A stretch of 7,984 nucleotides of DNA. It comes from an uncultured Lachnospiraceae bacterium. Its GTDB lineage: Bacteria > Bacillota > Clostridia > Lachnospirales > Lachnospiraceae. The stretch spans positions 1-7,984 of the forward strand of contig CANSYV010000052.1 in assembly GCA_947651335.1 (NCBI GenBank). Reading direction: 5' to 3'. Shown here one piece after another: positions 1-6,846 of the stretch; positions within the stretch are counted from its first letter, which is position 1, and every line of letters begins with the position of its first letter. A program made the position numbers and the translations under genes. The notes beneath the pieces are model-generated. The model did no database searches and was not told where the DNA came from. It saw only the letters and a list, made by a program, of their open reading frames with translations.

Positions 1-1322
1 TGTTTTGCCTTGATCACCGGCCATCTCTCCTTCAGCCGGACCTTCCCGATACATTCATGGTACACTTCTATGGTGGCCCGGACCAGGCGGTCAAATAATT
101 CCTGCGGATTTCTGCTGTGAACACAGATATCCCGGATCATCTTTGAATATTTTTCCTGGTCAAATACCTGGCGGAACAGCCGTTTGGCCTCCTGTTCAAA
201 GACGGAGGTACAGATTTGAAATGCCTGCAGATAAATATTGGGGTCCACATGACCCCTGGCGGAAATTTCTTTTTGTACATTTTCAATCAAGTGCTTCAGT
301 TCTTCTTCGTTCCCCACATCTATCAGATTGAGAAAATGATTTTCCCACTCTAAATTCAGAATCTCATAAATATCAAATGTCACATACGATACATCTCCAT
401 CCATAATCACCGGCCGGCTGTCCCCATACCGGCAGCCCAGAGCGTGCACTGCCTCCTGATACAAAAGCGGGAAGCTGTCCCCTTTCCCCCTTCCCAGGCC
501 CATGGTAATTCTGGCGTCTGCCGGCTCTATATTTCTCTGGATTTTTTCTATGATTTCCGCAATCTCTTTTCCCAGGGGCTGCTGCAAAGACGGCTGGTAG
601 TTCAGCAGGAACACCAGCTGCCCCTGTTTTGCCGCCCCCTGGCATTCCCGGCACAGGGGCATGATATGGCGTCGGAATTGTTCTTCTATCCTGGCATTGA
701 TATTGGCCAGAAATGTGTCTGTCTCCTGGTCCGTCTCCTGCACAGACACATTGGAAACCGCCGCGTTAAAGGATAGCTTCCTGTCAAAGCAGCACCCATA
801 CTGCTGATTGAACTTCTCCAATGTCAACGATGATTCCTGCCCGGTGAACAGCCTGCACAGCGCCTCCTGCTTTTCATAATCAATGGCATGAATCTGTGAA
901 TCCCGCCTTTTGACTGTCCGGGAATTCTCATGGACAGGTTCTTTTTGTTTCTCAATATTTCTGCATACTTGAAGAAGGGTGTTCTCAAGCTCAATTTCAT
1001 CAATGGGTTTCAGAATATAATTGACCGCGCCTCTGGTAAACGCGGTTTTCGCATACTCAAAATCCGGATATCCGCTGATAATTATAAAGCTGCAGATAAT
1101 TCCGGCCTGACAGCACTTCTCGATCAATTCCAGTCCCGACAGGCCCGGCATGCGTACATCCGCGATTACAATATCCGGCGATAACTGCTGAATCAGCTGA
1201 AACGCCTCGATTCCATTGGACGCTTCCCCTGCACACTCCAGATTCATTTTCTCCCAGTTTATTATTTTTTTGAGAAATTGACATACCAGGTACTCGTCGT
1301 CTGCAATAACCACTTTCCACAT
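1..1322 (-). CDS. Response regulator, YesN type (REC + AraC-type HTH), partial at C-terminus
   Basis: This is a cytoplasmic two-component response regulator that probably controls the adjacent transport and catabolic operon. I translated 440 codons without a stop; the frame runs off the left edge. Residues 1-120 are a receiver domain with the acidic pair D8/D9, phospho-acceptor D55 (in IADVRMPG), S83 and K105 (in ILKP). Residues 270-306 (ITMGLGRG, then YQEAVHALGCRYG) resemble the degenerate GGDEF-like middle region of YesN regulators. The last visible residues (WPVIKAK) look like the start of the AraC-type helix-turn-helix, so about 80-100 residues are missing compared with the usual 500-540. 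The start is set by AAAGGAGA at 1328-1335, five bases before ATG. It lies on the same strand as the operon, 115 bases after dhaL, with its own possible promoter. The family is secure; the regulatory target and the HTH are inferred. Confidence 0.93.
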   Translation of the reverse strand, partial: MWKVVIADDEYLVCQFLKKIINWEKMNLECAGEASNGIEAFQLIQQLSPDIVIADVRMPGLSGLELIEKCCQAGIICSFIIISGYPDFEYAKTAFTRGAVNYILKPIDEIELENTLLQVCRNIEKQKEPVHENSRTVKRRDSQIHAIDYEKQEALCRLFTGQESSLTLEKFNQQYGCCFDRKLSFNAAVSNVSVQETDQETDTFLANINARIEEQFRRHIMPLCRECQGAAKQGQLVFLLNYQPSLQQPLGKEIAEIIEKIQRNIEPADARITMGLGRGKGDSFPLLYQEAVHALGCRYGDSRPVIMDGDVSYVTFDIYEILNLEWENHFLNLIDVGNEEELKHLIENVQKEISARGHVDPNIYLQAFQICTSVFEQEAKRLFRQVFDQEKYSKMIRDICVHSRNPQELFDRLVRATIEVYHECIGKVRLKERWPVIKAK

Positions 1323-1362
1323 AGAGTTCTCCTTTACGGACTGTGCCTTTTCTTTGCAAAAC

Positions 1363-1386
1363 ACGGAATGCCAGATGGCATCCCGT
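1363..1386 (-). promoter_or_regulatory. 10-bp hairpin between dhaL and the regulator gene
   Basis: The arms 1363-1372 and 1377-1386 surround a 4-base loop. Read as minus-strand RNA all ten positions pair, with one G.U wobble (ACGGGAUGCC against GGCAUUCCGU). Plus-strand RNA would have an A-C mismatch there. After the stem comes GUUUUGC, too short a U-run for a convincing terminator. It could be a weak terminator partly separating the regulator from the operon, a 5' hairpin of the regulator mRNA, or an operator (ATGCC-N4-GGCAT core) over the predicted transcription start. Confidence 0.5.
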
Positions 1387-1390
1387 ATTC

Positions 1391-1396
1391 ATTATA
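1391..1396 (-). promoter_or_regulatory. Candidate -10 box for the response regulator gene
   Basis: The minus strand reads TATAAT exactly, 69 bases upstream of the regulator's ATG, in an AT-rich gap. The predicted transcription start near 1384 falls inside the hairpin at 1363-1386. No good -35 box is visible at 17 bases; the best is TTATCA at a 19-base spacing. If real, the promoter is weak or activator-dependent, which would suit an autoregulated response regulator. Confidence 0.4.
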
Positions 1397-1437
1397 CCCC
1401 ATAATTCATATTTTCTGATAATTTTTTTGCGGACTGT

Positions 1438-2082
1438 TCATTCCATACAGCTCTTTAATATTCCTTCTGCCATGGAAGAAAGAATGATTCTGCAGGAGAC
1501 TGCCCCTGCGTCCAGAACACCTTTTGACCTTTCTCCCAGTCTGCTGGAACGTCCGTACTTTGCTTTCAGCTCTCTGGTACTGTCACACCCTCTTTGGGCT
1601 GCCTGTACCATGGCATCCAGGGCATCTTTCAAACTGTTTTTCTTATCTGCCGCCTTTTTCAGCGCATCTGCCGCCGGGGCCAGGGTGTCTATCAGTGTTT
1701 TACCTCCCACCCGGGCGTCTGACATCTCATACAGCCCATCCAATCCTGCTGCCAGCATCTCTGCCAGAACTCTTACAGAAATTTCCTCATGGCCCGCTGC
1801 CGCTTCTGCCATTTCCAGAAATAGAGTTCCGTAAATAGGGCCCATGGAACCGCCGATTTCATCCAGCAGAACAGTCCCCATTTTTTCCAGGCCCTCTGTA
1901 AAAGAACACTCTTCTGCTCCGTAACGTGTTTCAAATATGGTAAATCCTTTATTCATATTCACGCCGTGGTCGCCGTCTCCGATGAGCCCGTCCACCTCTG
2001 ACAGATACTCCTTATTGTCCTGAATGCCTTTTACCATGTTCAGCAGAATTGGTCTCCCGTCTCTGTCTCGAAAAAAATCCAT
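1438..2082 (-). CDS. dhaL: Dihydroxyacetone kinase-type nucleotide-binding subunit DhaL
   Basis: DhaL carries the bound ADP/ATP and magnesium and passes phosphate to the ketose held by DhaK. At 214 residues it is close to the usual ~210. The magnesium-binding aspartates are D31, D36 and D38 in VDGLIGDGDHGVNMNKG, one off the E. coli numbering. The nucleotide pocket motifs GGSMGPIYGT (about 77-86), GGKTLIDTLAPA and LGERSKGVLDAGA (near the C-terminus) are present and in order. The start is fixed by AAGGAGA at 2088-2094, which overlaps the dhaK stop codon; 10 bases separate the two genes, so coupled translation is likely. It is a free subunit, not fused to DhaK as in the characterised ATP-dependent kinases, yet no DhaM phosphotransfer gene follows. 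Family certain; the true substrate may be erythrulose rather than dihydroxyacetone. Confidence 0.93.
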   Translation of the reverse strand: MDFFRDRDGRPILLNMVKGIQDNKEYLSEVDGLIGDGDHGVNMNKGFTIFETRYGAEECSFTEGLEKMGTVLLDEIGGSMGPIYGTLFLEMAEAAAGHEEISVRVLAEMLAAGLDGLYEMSDARVGGKTLIDTLAPAADALKKAADKKNSLKDALDAMVQAAQRGCDSTRELKAKYGRSSRLGERSKGVLDAGAVSCRIILSSMAEGILKSCME

Positions 2083-2092
2083 GCCTTTCTCC

Positions 2093-3088
2093 TTATCTCT
2101 GCTTAAACCCCATGCTGTAAGCCGGCATGTCCAGCAATTCTTTCAGTTCTTCGTCCAGCTTCATGATGGTCAGCGTGGCGCCGCTCATCTCCAGGGAGGT
2201 GAAGTAATTGCCCACATAAGATTTGTAAACCCGGATGCCTTCCTCCGCCAGCAGCTTCTCCACCTGGTCATACAGCACGTACAGCTCCATCACCGGTGTG
2301 GCGCCAAGTCCGGAGACCAGAACTGCCGTCTCATCTCCTGAGACAAAGGGGTAATCCGGCAGTATCACATCCACCATGCGTTTTGCCATCTGCGCGGCGC
2401 TCTCCAGGGGGGCCACCTCTATTCCCGGTTCCCCGTGATGCCCGATTCCCACTTCCATCATCCCGTCCTGAATCTGAAAATTGGGGTGTCCCACAGCCGG
2501 CAGGGTGCAGGGTGTCAGGCCGATTCCCACAGACCGGGTATGGTCAATGGCTTTCTGCGCAGCCCGGATTACCTCATCCAGACTGGCTCCCTGGGCCGCC
2601 TTCGCGCCTCCTGCCTTCCACATGAAAATCTCTCCTGCCACGCCCCGGCGCTTCTCTCTCTGGTCTTTCGGGGCAGAGGCCACATCATCGTTGGCTGTCA
2701 CCGTCTGAATCTGGATGCCCTCTTTTTTCGCCATGCGCACTGCCATCTTCACATTCATATTGTCACCGGAATAATTTCCATAGAGACAGGCCACGCCTCT
2801 GCCCTGGTCCGCAGCCTTTGCTGCATTCAAAAAAGCTTTTGCCGTGGGGGAAGAACAGATCTCTCCCACAGCCGCCGCATCACACAGGTTCTTCCCCACA
2901 TATCCGATAAATGCCGGCTTGTGCCCGGAACCGCCCCCTGTGATCACGCCCACCTTTCCCGGGGGAATGTCTCTGGCCCTGACCACTCTGCTGTCCTGGG
3001 CCGCCTCCACAATATCACCATGGGCCTTTAAAAATCCCTGTAGCATTTCATCCACTATATTGTCAGGATTGTTTAAAATCCTCTGCAT
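2093..3088 (-). CDS. dhaK: Dihydroxyacetone kinase-type ketose-binding subunit DhaK (possible erythrulose kinase)
   Basis: This cytoplasmic subunit binds a small ketose covalently, as a hemiaminal on a histidine, for phosphorylation by DhaL. It has 331 residues, similar to characterised free-standing DhaK. The catalytic set matches the E. coli numbering exactly: H56 in GGGSGHKP (51-58), D109 in YSGDN and H218 in GIGHHGEPG. The position before H218 is a second histidine, where E. coli has isoleucine. No C-terminal DhaL domain is fused. The start is supported by AGGAGGG at 3095-3101, which overlaps the TAG stop of the dehydrogenase; the gap is 11 bases. Lying right after a polyol dehydrogenase, it most simply phosphorylates that enzyme's product. 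If the dehydrogenase is a tetritol enzyme, the substrate is D- or L-erythrulose, as for the DerK/LerK kinases; dihydroxyacetone cannot be excluded. Family sure, substrate inferred. Confidence 0.94.
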   Translation of the reverse strand: MQRILNNPDNIVDEMLQGFLKAHGDIVEAAQDSRVVRARDIPPGKVGVITGGGSGHKPAFIGYVGKNLCDAAAVGEICSSPTAKAFLNAAKAADQGRGVACLYGNYSGDNMNVKMAVRMAKKEGIQIQTVTANDDVASAPKDQREKRRGVAGEIFMWKAGGAKAAQGASLDEVIRAAQKAIDHTRSVGIGLTPCTLPAVGHPNFQIQDGMMEVGIGHHGEPGIEVAPLESAAQMAKRMVDVILPDYPFVSGDETAVLVSGLGATPVMELYVLYDQVEKLLAEEGIRVYKSYVGNYFTSLEMSGATLTIMKLDEELKELLDMPAYSMGFKQR

Positions 3089-3099
3089 CTTTGTCCCTC

Positions 3100-4185
3100 C
3101 TATGGAATCAGTACGGCCTTCAGTGCCCCGTCAGCCCCTGTATGGGCCAGCTCAAAGCCTTCCCTCCACTGTTCCAGGGAAAACTTATGGCTGACCACCC
3201 CGTCTGTGGGAAGTTTGCCGTTTCCGATCCACTCAATTACGTCTTCATAGCAGAAAGCACTTAAATGTGCCCCCAGCAGATTCAATTCTTTCCGGTCGCT
3301 GATAATGCTCCAGTCCACAGTTACCGGGTCCTTAAATACGGAAAATTCCACGAAAGTCCCCATTTTCCGGATGGCATCCAGCCCCTGCTGTACGCTGGAG
3401 GGATGGCCGGATGCTTCGATGTAAATGTCGCACCCGTATCCCCCTGTCATCTCTTTGATTTTTCCCACAGCGTCTTCCCTGGCAGGATTGAGCACCATAT
3501 CCGCGCCGAATTCTTCCGCCTTTTTTAGTCTCTCGTCTTTCACATCCAGGACAATGAGCCGTTTGGGGTTTGCCTGGCGGATGGCTCCCACCATCCCCAG
3601 CCCCAGGGTGCCGGCTCCTGACAGAACTACTGTATCGCAGGTTTTGATATTGGCTCTCTCCACACAGTGAAACGAGCAGGAATAGGGCTCTATCAGCAGC
3701 GCTTTTTCCAGGGGCATTTCTTTTGGCACAGCGTGCACAATGGCCTCTTTTGTCAGCCTGATATACTCTGCCATGCCGCCGTTTACATTGTTCTGAAATC
3801 CCCACAGATCGTGTTTTTCACACATCCACCGTCTTCCCGTCCTGCAGAACATACACTCCCCGCAGGGTACAATCTGCTCCGGGATTACCCGGTCTCCGAT
3901 TTTCCATCCGCCTTTCACATTAGGCCCCAGTTCTACAATATGTCCTGTAAATTCATGTCCCGGAATCATGGGAGCCTTAATGTAGGCCGGCTGGTTCTCG
4001 TCCCCCCAGAAAGACGGAGCGCCGCCGAAGGCTTTCACGTCCCCCGCGCAGATGCCGCATCCTTCCACTTTCAAAATCATCTCCCCTTCCCCTGCCTGGG
4101 GTGTCTCAGCTTCTTCTAAGCGGTAATCGCCGGGGGCATAGGCTACCAGGGCTCTCATTGTTTTTGGTAATGAAATCGTTTCCAT
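3100..4185 (-). CDS. Zinc-dependent medium-chain dehydrogenase, erythritol/L-threitol dehydrogenase-like
   Basis: This is an NAD-linked polyol oxidation enzyme of 361 residues, standard for the zinc medium-chain family. Catalytic zinc ligands are C46 (GICAGD), H77/E78 (PGHEF) and E166 (IEPYS). The structural zinc loop has C108, C111, C114 and C122. The Rossmann motif GAGTLG is at 190-195, and D214 at the end of the second strand suggests NAD over NADP. The stretches FGGAPSFWGDENQPAYIK (53-70) and VFKDPVTVDWSIISDRKE (283-300) match my memory of the erythritol/L-threitol dehydrogenase group (EltD of Mycobacterium smegmatis) rather than sorbitol or threonine dehydrogenases. AAAGGAGT at 4194-4201 supports the first ATG; Met10 is a weaker alternative start. 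The gene follows the permease by 21 bases. Oxidation of erythritol or threitol to erythrulose fits the kinase downstream. Family certain; exact substrate is inference. Confidence 0.9.
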   Translation of the reverse strand: METISLPKTMRALVAYAPGDYRLEEAETPQAGEGEMILKVEGCGICAGDVKAFGGAPSFWGDENQPAYIKAPMIPGHEFTGHIVELGPNVKGGWKIGDRVIPEQIVPCGECMFCRTGRRWMCEKHDLWGFQNNVNGGMAEYIRLTKEAIVHAVPKEMPLEKALLIEPYSCSFHCVERANIKTCDTVVLSGAGTLGLGMVGAIRQANPKRLIVLDVKDERLKKAEEFGADMVLNPAREDAVGKIKEMTGGYGCDIYIEASGHPSSVQQGLDAIRKMGTFVEFSVFKDPVTVDWSIISDRKELNLLGAHLSAFCYEDVIEWIGNGKLPTDGVVSHKFSLEQWREGFELAHTGADGALKAVLIP

Positions 4186-4206
4186 AATTTTTGACTCCTT
4201 TCCCGC

Positions 4207-5175
4207 TCACCTGTCTTGTTTCTTACCTGTCTGTACCTGAAGAATAATTGCCGCCAGTATGATCACGCCCTGTATCACATGCTGCCAGTAAGCGGATACA
4301 TTCATCAGATTCATAATATTTCCAATCATGCCGATGATGAAAATGCCTGCCAAAGTCTTCAGTGTGTCTCCTTTTCCCCCTGAAAGGCTGGCTCCGCCGA
4401 TGACAACCATGGATATGGCGTCCATCTCATATCCCTCCCCCAGAAGGGGAGAGGCGGAACCGATGCGCCCTACAGAACACACGCCTGCCAGACCGCAGAG
4501 GAGTCCGGTGATCACATAAATGCTGAACCGGTATCTGTTCACCCGGATTCCTGCCAGCCGGACAGCCTGCTCGTTGGAGCCTATGGCCTTGATAATACGC
4601 CCATAGGGCACGTATCTCAGCGCAGCAAACATAATCGCGAAAATAATCACAAAAAACCACACATAGGGAGGCAGTCCCAGAAACTCACTCTGCTTAATCC
4701 CTGTCAATACCGGATCACTGACGGAAATGGGGCGGCCCCCTGACCAAAGGTAGGCAAATCCTCTGGCTATGGTCATCATGGCCAATGTGACGATAAAGGC
4801 AGGAAGTTTTCTGTATACGATGAAAAATCCGTTGACGATACCCATGGCCGCACTTACCCCAATCGCCAGAAATATGGCTGTCCCTGCCCCCATAGACCAG
4901 TCTGTGAGAGCCACTGCCGCCAGCACATTGGAGGCCCCTGTGAGGGAACCCACACTCAGGTCAATATCTCCTGTCATAATAATCAGAAGCATTCCCATGG
5001 CCAGCATACCTTTTATGGAGTTTTGCTTCACCAGATTTCCCAGATTTTTTGCCGTGAGGAAATTATTGGATATCACTGCGCTTACAATAATCATCACCAG
5101 GAGGATCAGATAGGTGTTGTTGTCTTTCAGCCATTGGATGGCCGCCTGCTTTCTTCCTGTTGTCTTTTCACTCAT
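4207..5175 (-). CDS. Sugar/polyol ABC transporter permease, RbsC type
   Basis: This is the membrane subunit of a ribose-type (CUT2) importer. It is 322 residues, typical of RbsC, with roughly eight to ten hydrophobic segments beginning about residue 22 after a basic cytoplasmic start. Family landmarks are GDIDLSVGS (69-77), the cytoplasmic ATPase-contact loop AIGSNEQAVRLAGIRV (197-212) and AISMVVIGGASLSGGKG (253-269). Only one permease gene is present, so it probably works as a homodimer, as is usual for RbsC. It starts two bases after the ATPase stop. Its ribosome site AGGAGG lies in the last ATPase codons, about 12 bases before ATG, which points to coupled translation. Family confidence is high; substrate specificity cannot be read from the permease and is inferred from the catabolic neighbours. 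Confidence 0.94.
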   Translation of the reverse strand: MSEKTTGRKQAAIQWLKDNNTYLILLVMIIVSAVISNNFLTAKNLGNLVKQNSIKGMLAMGMLLIIMTGDIDLSVGSLTGASNVLAAVALTDWSMGAGTAIFLAIGVSAAMGIVNGFFIVYRKLPAFIVTLAMMTIARGFAYLWSGGRPISVSDPVLTGIKQSEFLGLPPYVWFFVIIFAIMFAALRYVPYGRIIKAIGSNEQAVRLAGIRVNRYRFSIYVITGLLCGLAGVCSVGRIGSASPLLGEGYEMDAISMVVIGGASLSGGKGDTLKTLAGIFIIGMIGNIMNLMNVSAYWQHVIQGVIILAAIILQVQTGKKQDR

Positions 5176-5177
5176 AA

Positions 5178-6686
5178 TTAATGTCCACCTCCTGCTTCTG
5201 CCGCAGACAGCTCCAGTATCCGCTGTTTTGTGATCTCACTCCCTTTAAGTTCTCCCCGGACTGTCCCTGCTCCCATCACAACTACCCGGTCACACATGCC
5301 TGTGATTTCCTCAATCTCTGATGATACCAGGATCACGGCCATTCCCTGTGCTGCCAGCTCATTGATAATATGGTATACTTCCACCTTTGCCCCCACGTCG
5401 ATTCCACGGGTGGGTTCATCCAATATCAGTACCTTCGTAGGGGCAAATAGGGACTTTGCAATACTCACTTTCTGCTGATTTCCTCCGCTGAGAGAAGCGA
5501 CTGGATCTCTCACATCCCGGCATTTTACTGTGAATTTCTCTGCCAGTCCTTTTACTGTGCGAAGTTCCTTTTTCCTGTCTATGAATATCCCTTTTTGAAC
5601 CGCTCTCATATTGGACAGGGTTATATTTTCTATGATAGAAAGGTCCAGAAGCACCCCGTCGTCTTTACGGCTTTCGGAAAGATAATTAATTCCCTGTTTC
5701 TGCGCCGCGTAGGGGCTGTTGATTTTACATGGCTTTCCTTCTATATAGATGCCGCCGCATCTGCCTGGGTCAGCGCCATAAGCGATTCGGACAGATTCCG
5801 TTTTTCCGCCGCCTAGCAGCCCTGCAATCCCCAGCACTTCTCCTGACCTGACAAAAAATGATACATCCTGGACTTTAAAGCCTCTGTTCAGCCCTTCTGC
5901 CCGGAATACCTCTTCTCCAATTTCTACATGTTCCCTCTTGGGATAGAACGCCCCAGGGTCTCTGCCCATCATCATAGTTACCAGCTGGCTTACATCCGCT
6001 TCTCCCCTCCTGTACTCTGCCACGTTTTCCCCGTCCCTGAGCACGGTGATGCGGTCTGACAATTCCAGCACGTCTTCCATTCTGTGGGAGATATAGATGA
6101 TCGTCATCCCCTTTTCCCGGAGCTCTTTGAGGATTTTGAAAAGTTTCTCTGTCTCATAGGGAGATAGCACTGCTGTGGGCTCGTCCAGAACCAGAATATC
6201 CACATCTGCGCTTAACGCTTTTGCAATTTCCACAATCTGCTGATAAGCAACGCTTAAATCTCCCACCGCCTCCCGGGGGTCAATGTCAAAACCGATGCTT
6301 TCGATTAACTCCTTTGTCTGTCTGTTCAGCTGTTTCCAATTGATGAAATGCCTGTCTGCCCCGGCCAGATGGCTCATATAGATATTTTCCGCCACTGTAC
6401 AGTCCGGTGCCAGGGCAAACTCCTGATAAATCACATCAACGCCCTTTTGCTTCATCTCAAAGACGCTTTTCGCATGTACCGTCTCCCCGTGGATGCGCAG
6501 TTCCCCGGAGTCTTTTACATACATGCCGGACAAAATCTTGATAAGGGTGGATTTTCCGGCACCGTTCTCCCCCACAAGGGAATGTATCTCTCCTGGACAG
6601 AAACGGACACTGACATTTTTCAGAGCGTGGACACCGCCGAAGCTTTTATTGATGCCGTTCATCTCTACACTGTATTTTCCACTCAT
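5178..6686 (-). CDS. Sugar/polyol ABC transporter ATP-binding protein with two nucleotide-binding domains (RbsA/MglA type)
   Basis: This cytoplasmic ATPase powers the importer. It has 502 residues in two tandem nucleotide-binding domains, the usual RbsA/MglA size. Domain 1 has Walker A GENGAGKST (39-47), signature LSVAYQQ (144-150), Walker B ending D168/E169 and H201 (ISHR). Domain 2 has a Walker A-like GLLGGGKTE, signature LSGGNQQK, Walker B LILDEPTRGID, and VSSEIEE where the switch histidine would be. Loss of that histidine in domain 2 is typical for the family. The retained lysine in its Walker A is less typical, as many members have arginine. The start has only a weak ribosome site (AGCAGG, 6694-6699), in contrast to the strong one of the binding protein, which would favour an excess of binding protein. 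No better start is visible. Substrate is inferred from the neighbours. Confidence 0.95.
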   Translation of the reverse strand: MSGKYSVEMNGINKSFGGVHALKNVSVRFCPGEIHSLVGENGAGKSTLIKILSGMYVKDSGELRIHGETVHAKSVFEMKQKGVDVIYQEFALAPDCTVAENIYMSHLAGADRHFINWKQLNRQTKELIESIGFDIDPREAVGDLSVAYQQIVEIAKALSADVDILVLDEPTAVLSPYETEKLFKILKELREKGMTIIYISHRMEDVLELSDRITVLRDGENVAEYRRGEADVSQLVTMMMGRDPGAFYPKREHVEIGEEVFRAEGLNRGFKVQDVSFFVRSGEVLGIAGLLGGGKTESVRIAYGADPGRCGGIYIEGKPCKINSPYAAQKQGINYLSESRKDDGVLLDLSIIENITLSNMRAVQKGIFIDRKKELRTVKGLAEKFTVKCRDVRDPVASLSGGNQQKVSIAKSLFAPTKVLILDEPTRGIDVGAKVEVYHIINELAAQGMAVILVSSEIEEITGMCDRVVVMGAGTVRGELKGSEITKQRILELSAAEAGGGH

Positions 6687-6693
6687 TTTTCTG

Positions 6694-6699
6694 CCTGCT
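6694..6699 (-). promoter_or_regulatory. Weak ribosome binding site of the ABC ATPase gene
   Basis: AGCAGG lies seven bases before the ATG at 6686 and is the only Shine-Dalgarno-like match there. It is clearly weaker than the AGGAGGG of the binding-protein gene. With the fold-back element upstream, it probably contributes to lower output of the membrane complex than of the lipoprotein. Confidence 0.45.
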
Positions 6700-6759
6700 T
6701 TCTTATGAATTGTTCAAAAATAATTTTTAATCCTGCGCACTGTGAAAAAGTTATTTCTT

Positions 6760-6776
6760 AACAGTTCCTTACTGTT
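6760..6776 (-). other. Small inverted repeat in the gap before the ATPase gene
   Basis: Perfect 6-base arms (AACAGT at 6760-6765 and ACTGTT at 6771-6776) enclose five bases. In the minus-strand transcript it sits just downstream of the larger fold-back element and is followed eight bases later by CUUUUUC. It is too short and too far from the U-run to call a terminator. It may be chance, a small operator or a secondary hairpin. Confidence 0.25.
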
Positions 6777-6780
6777 CCAT

Positions 6781-6840
6781 AATTTGACAATGGGAGCCGG
6801 GGGCTGTGCCCGGCCCCAAAGCATACTGTCCTGTCAAATT
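6781..6840 (-). repeat. 60-base fold-back element (nested inverted repeats) between binding-protein and ATPase genes
   Basis: The element starts seven bases after the lipoprotein stop codon. Perfect 9-base arms, AATTTGACA (6781-6789) and TGTCAAATT (6832-6840), enclose a GC-rich stem. In minus-strand RNA that stem pairs 6809-6817 with 6793-6801 over nine positions, including one G.U, around a 7-base loop. On the other strand the wobble becomes an A-C mismatch, so the structure favours the operon's mRNA. No U-tract follows the GC stem, so it is not a classical terminator. Likely roles are protecting the 3' end of the binding-protein message after processing, or partial termination, giving more lipoprotein than ATPase and permease. 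The tidy outer palindrome also fits a dispersed, REP- or MITE-like intergenic repeat, which cannot be tested here. The rest of the gap (6687-6780) shows no convincing promoter. Confidence 0.6.
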
Positions 6841-6846
6841 TTAGTA

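Noticed and set aside
1..1322. Possible pseudogene, because no complete gene closes in this region.
   Set aside because: Reading the minus strand by hand gives 440 uninterrupted codons with intact receiver residues; the gene is cut only by the window edge.
1363..1386. Hairpin as a strong Rho-independent terminator of the operon.
   Set aside because: The stem is only moderately GC-rich and is followed by just four U residues and then GC, so termination would be weak at best.
2435..3031. Open frame of 198 codons on the plus strand, antisense to dhaK.
   Set aside because: DhaK on the other strand has all catalytic residues; the plus-strand product has no recognisable features and is rich in His/Ser/Cys, as is typical of antisense shadows.
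4158..4160. Alternative start of the dehydrogenase at Met10.
   Set aside because: The upstream ATG has a well-placed AAAGGAGT site, while no such site is seen before Met10.
6832..6837. Exact TTGACA (-35-like) on the minus strand after the binding-protein stop.
   Set aside because: It is part of the palindrome arm, and no -10-like sequence lies 15-19 bases downstream, where the sequence is GC-rich.
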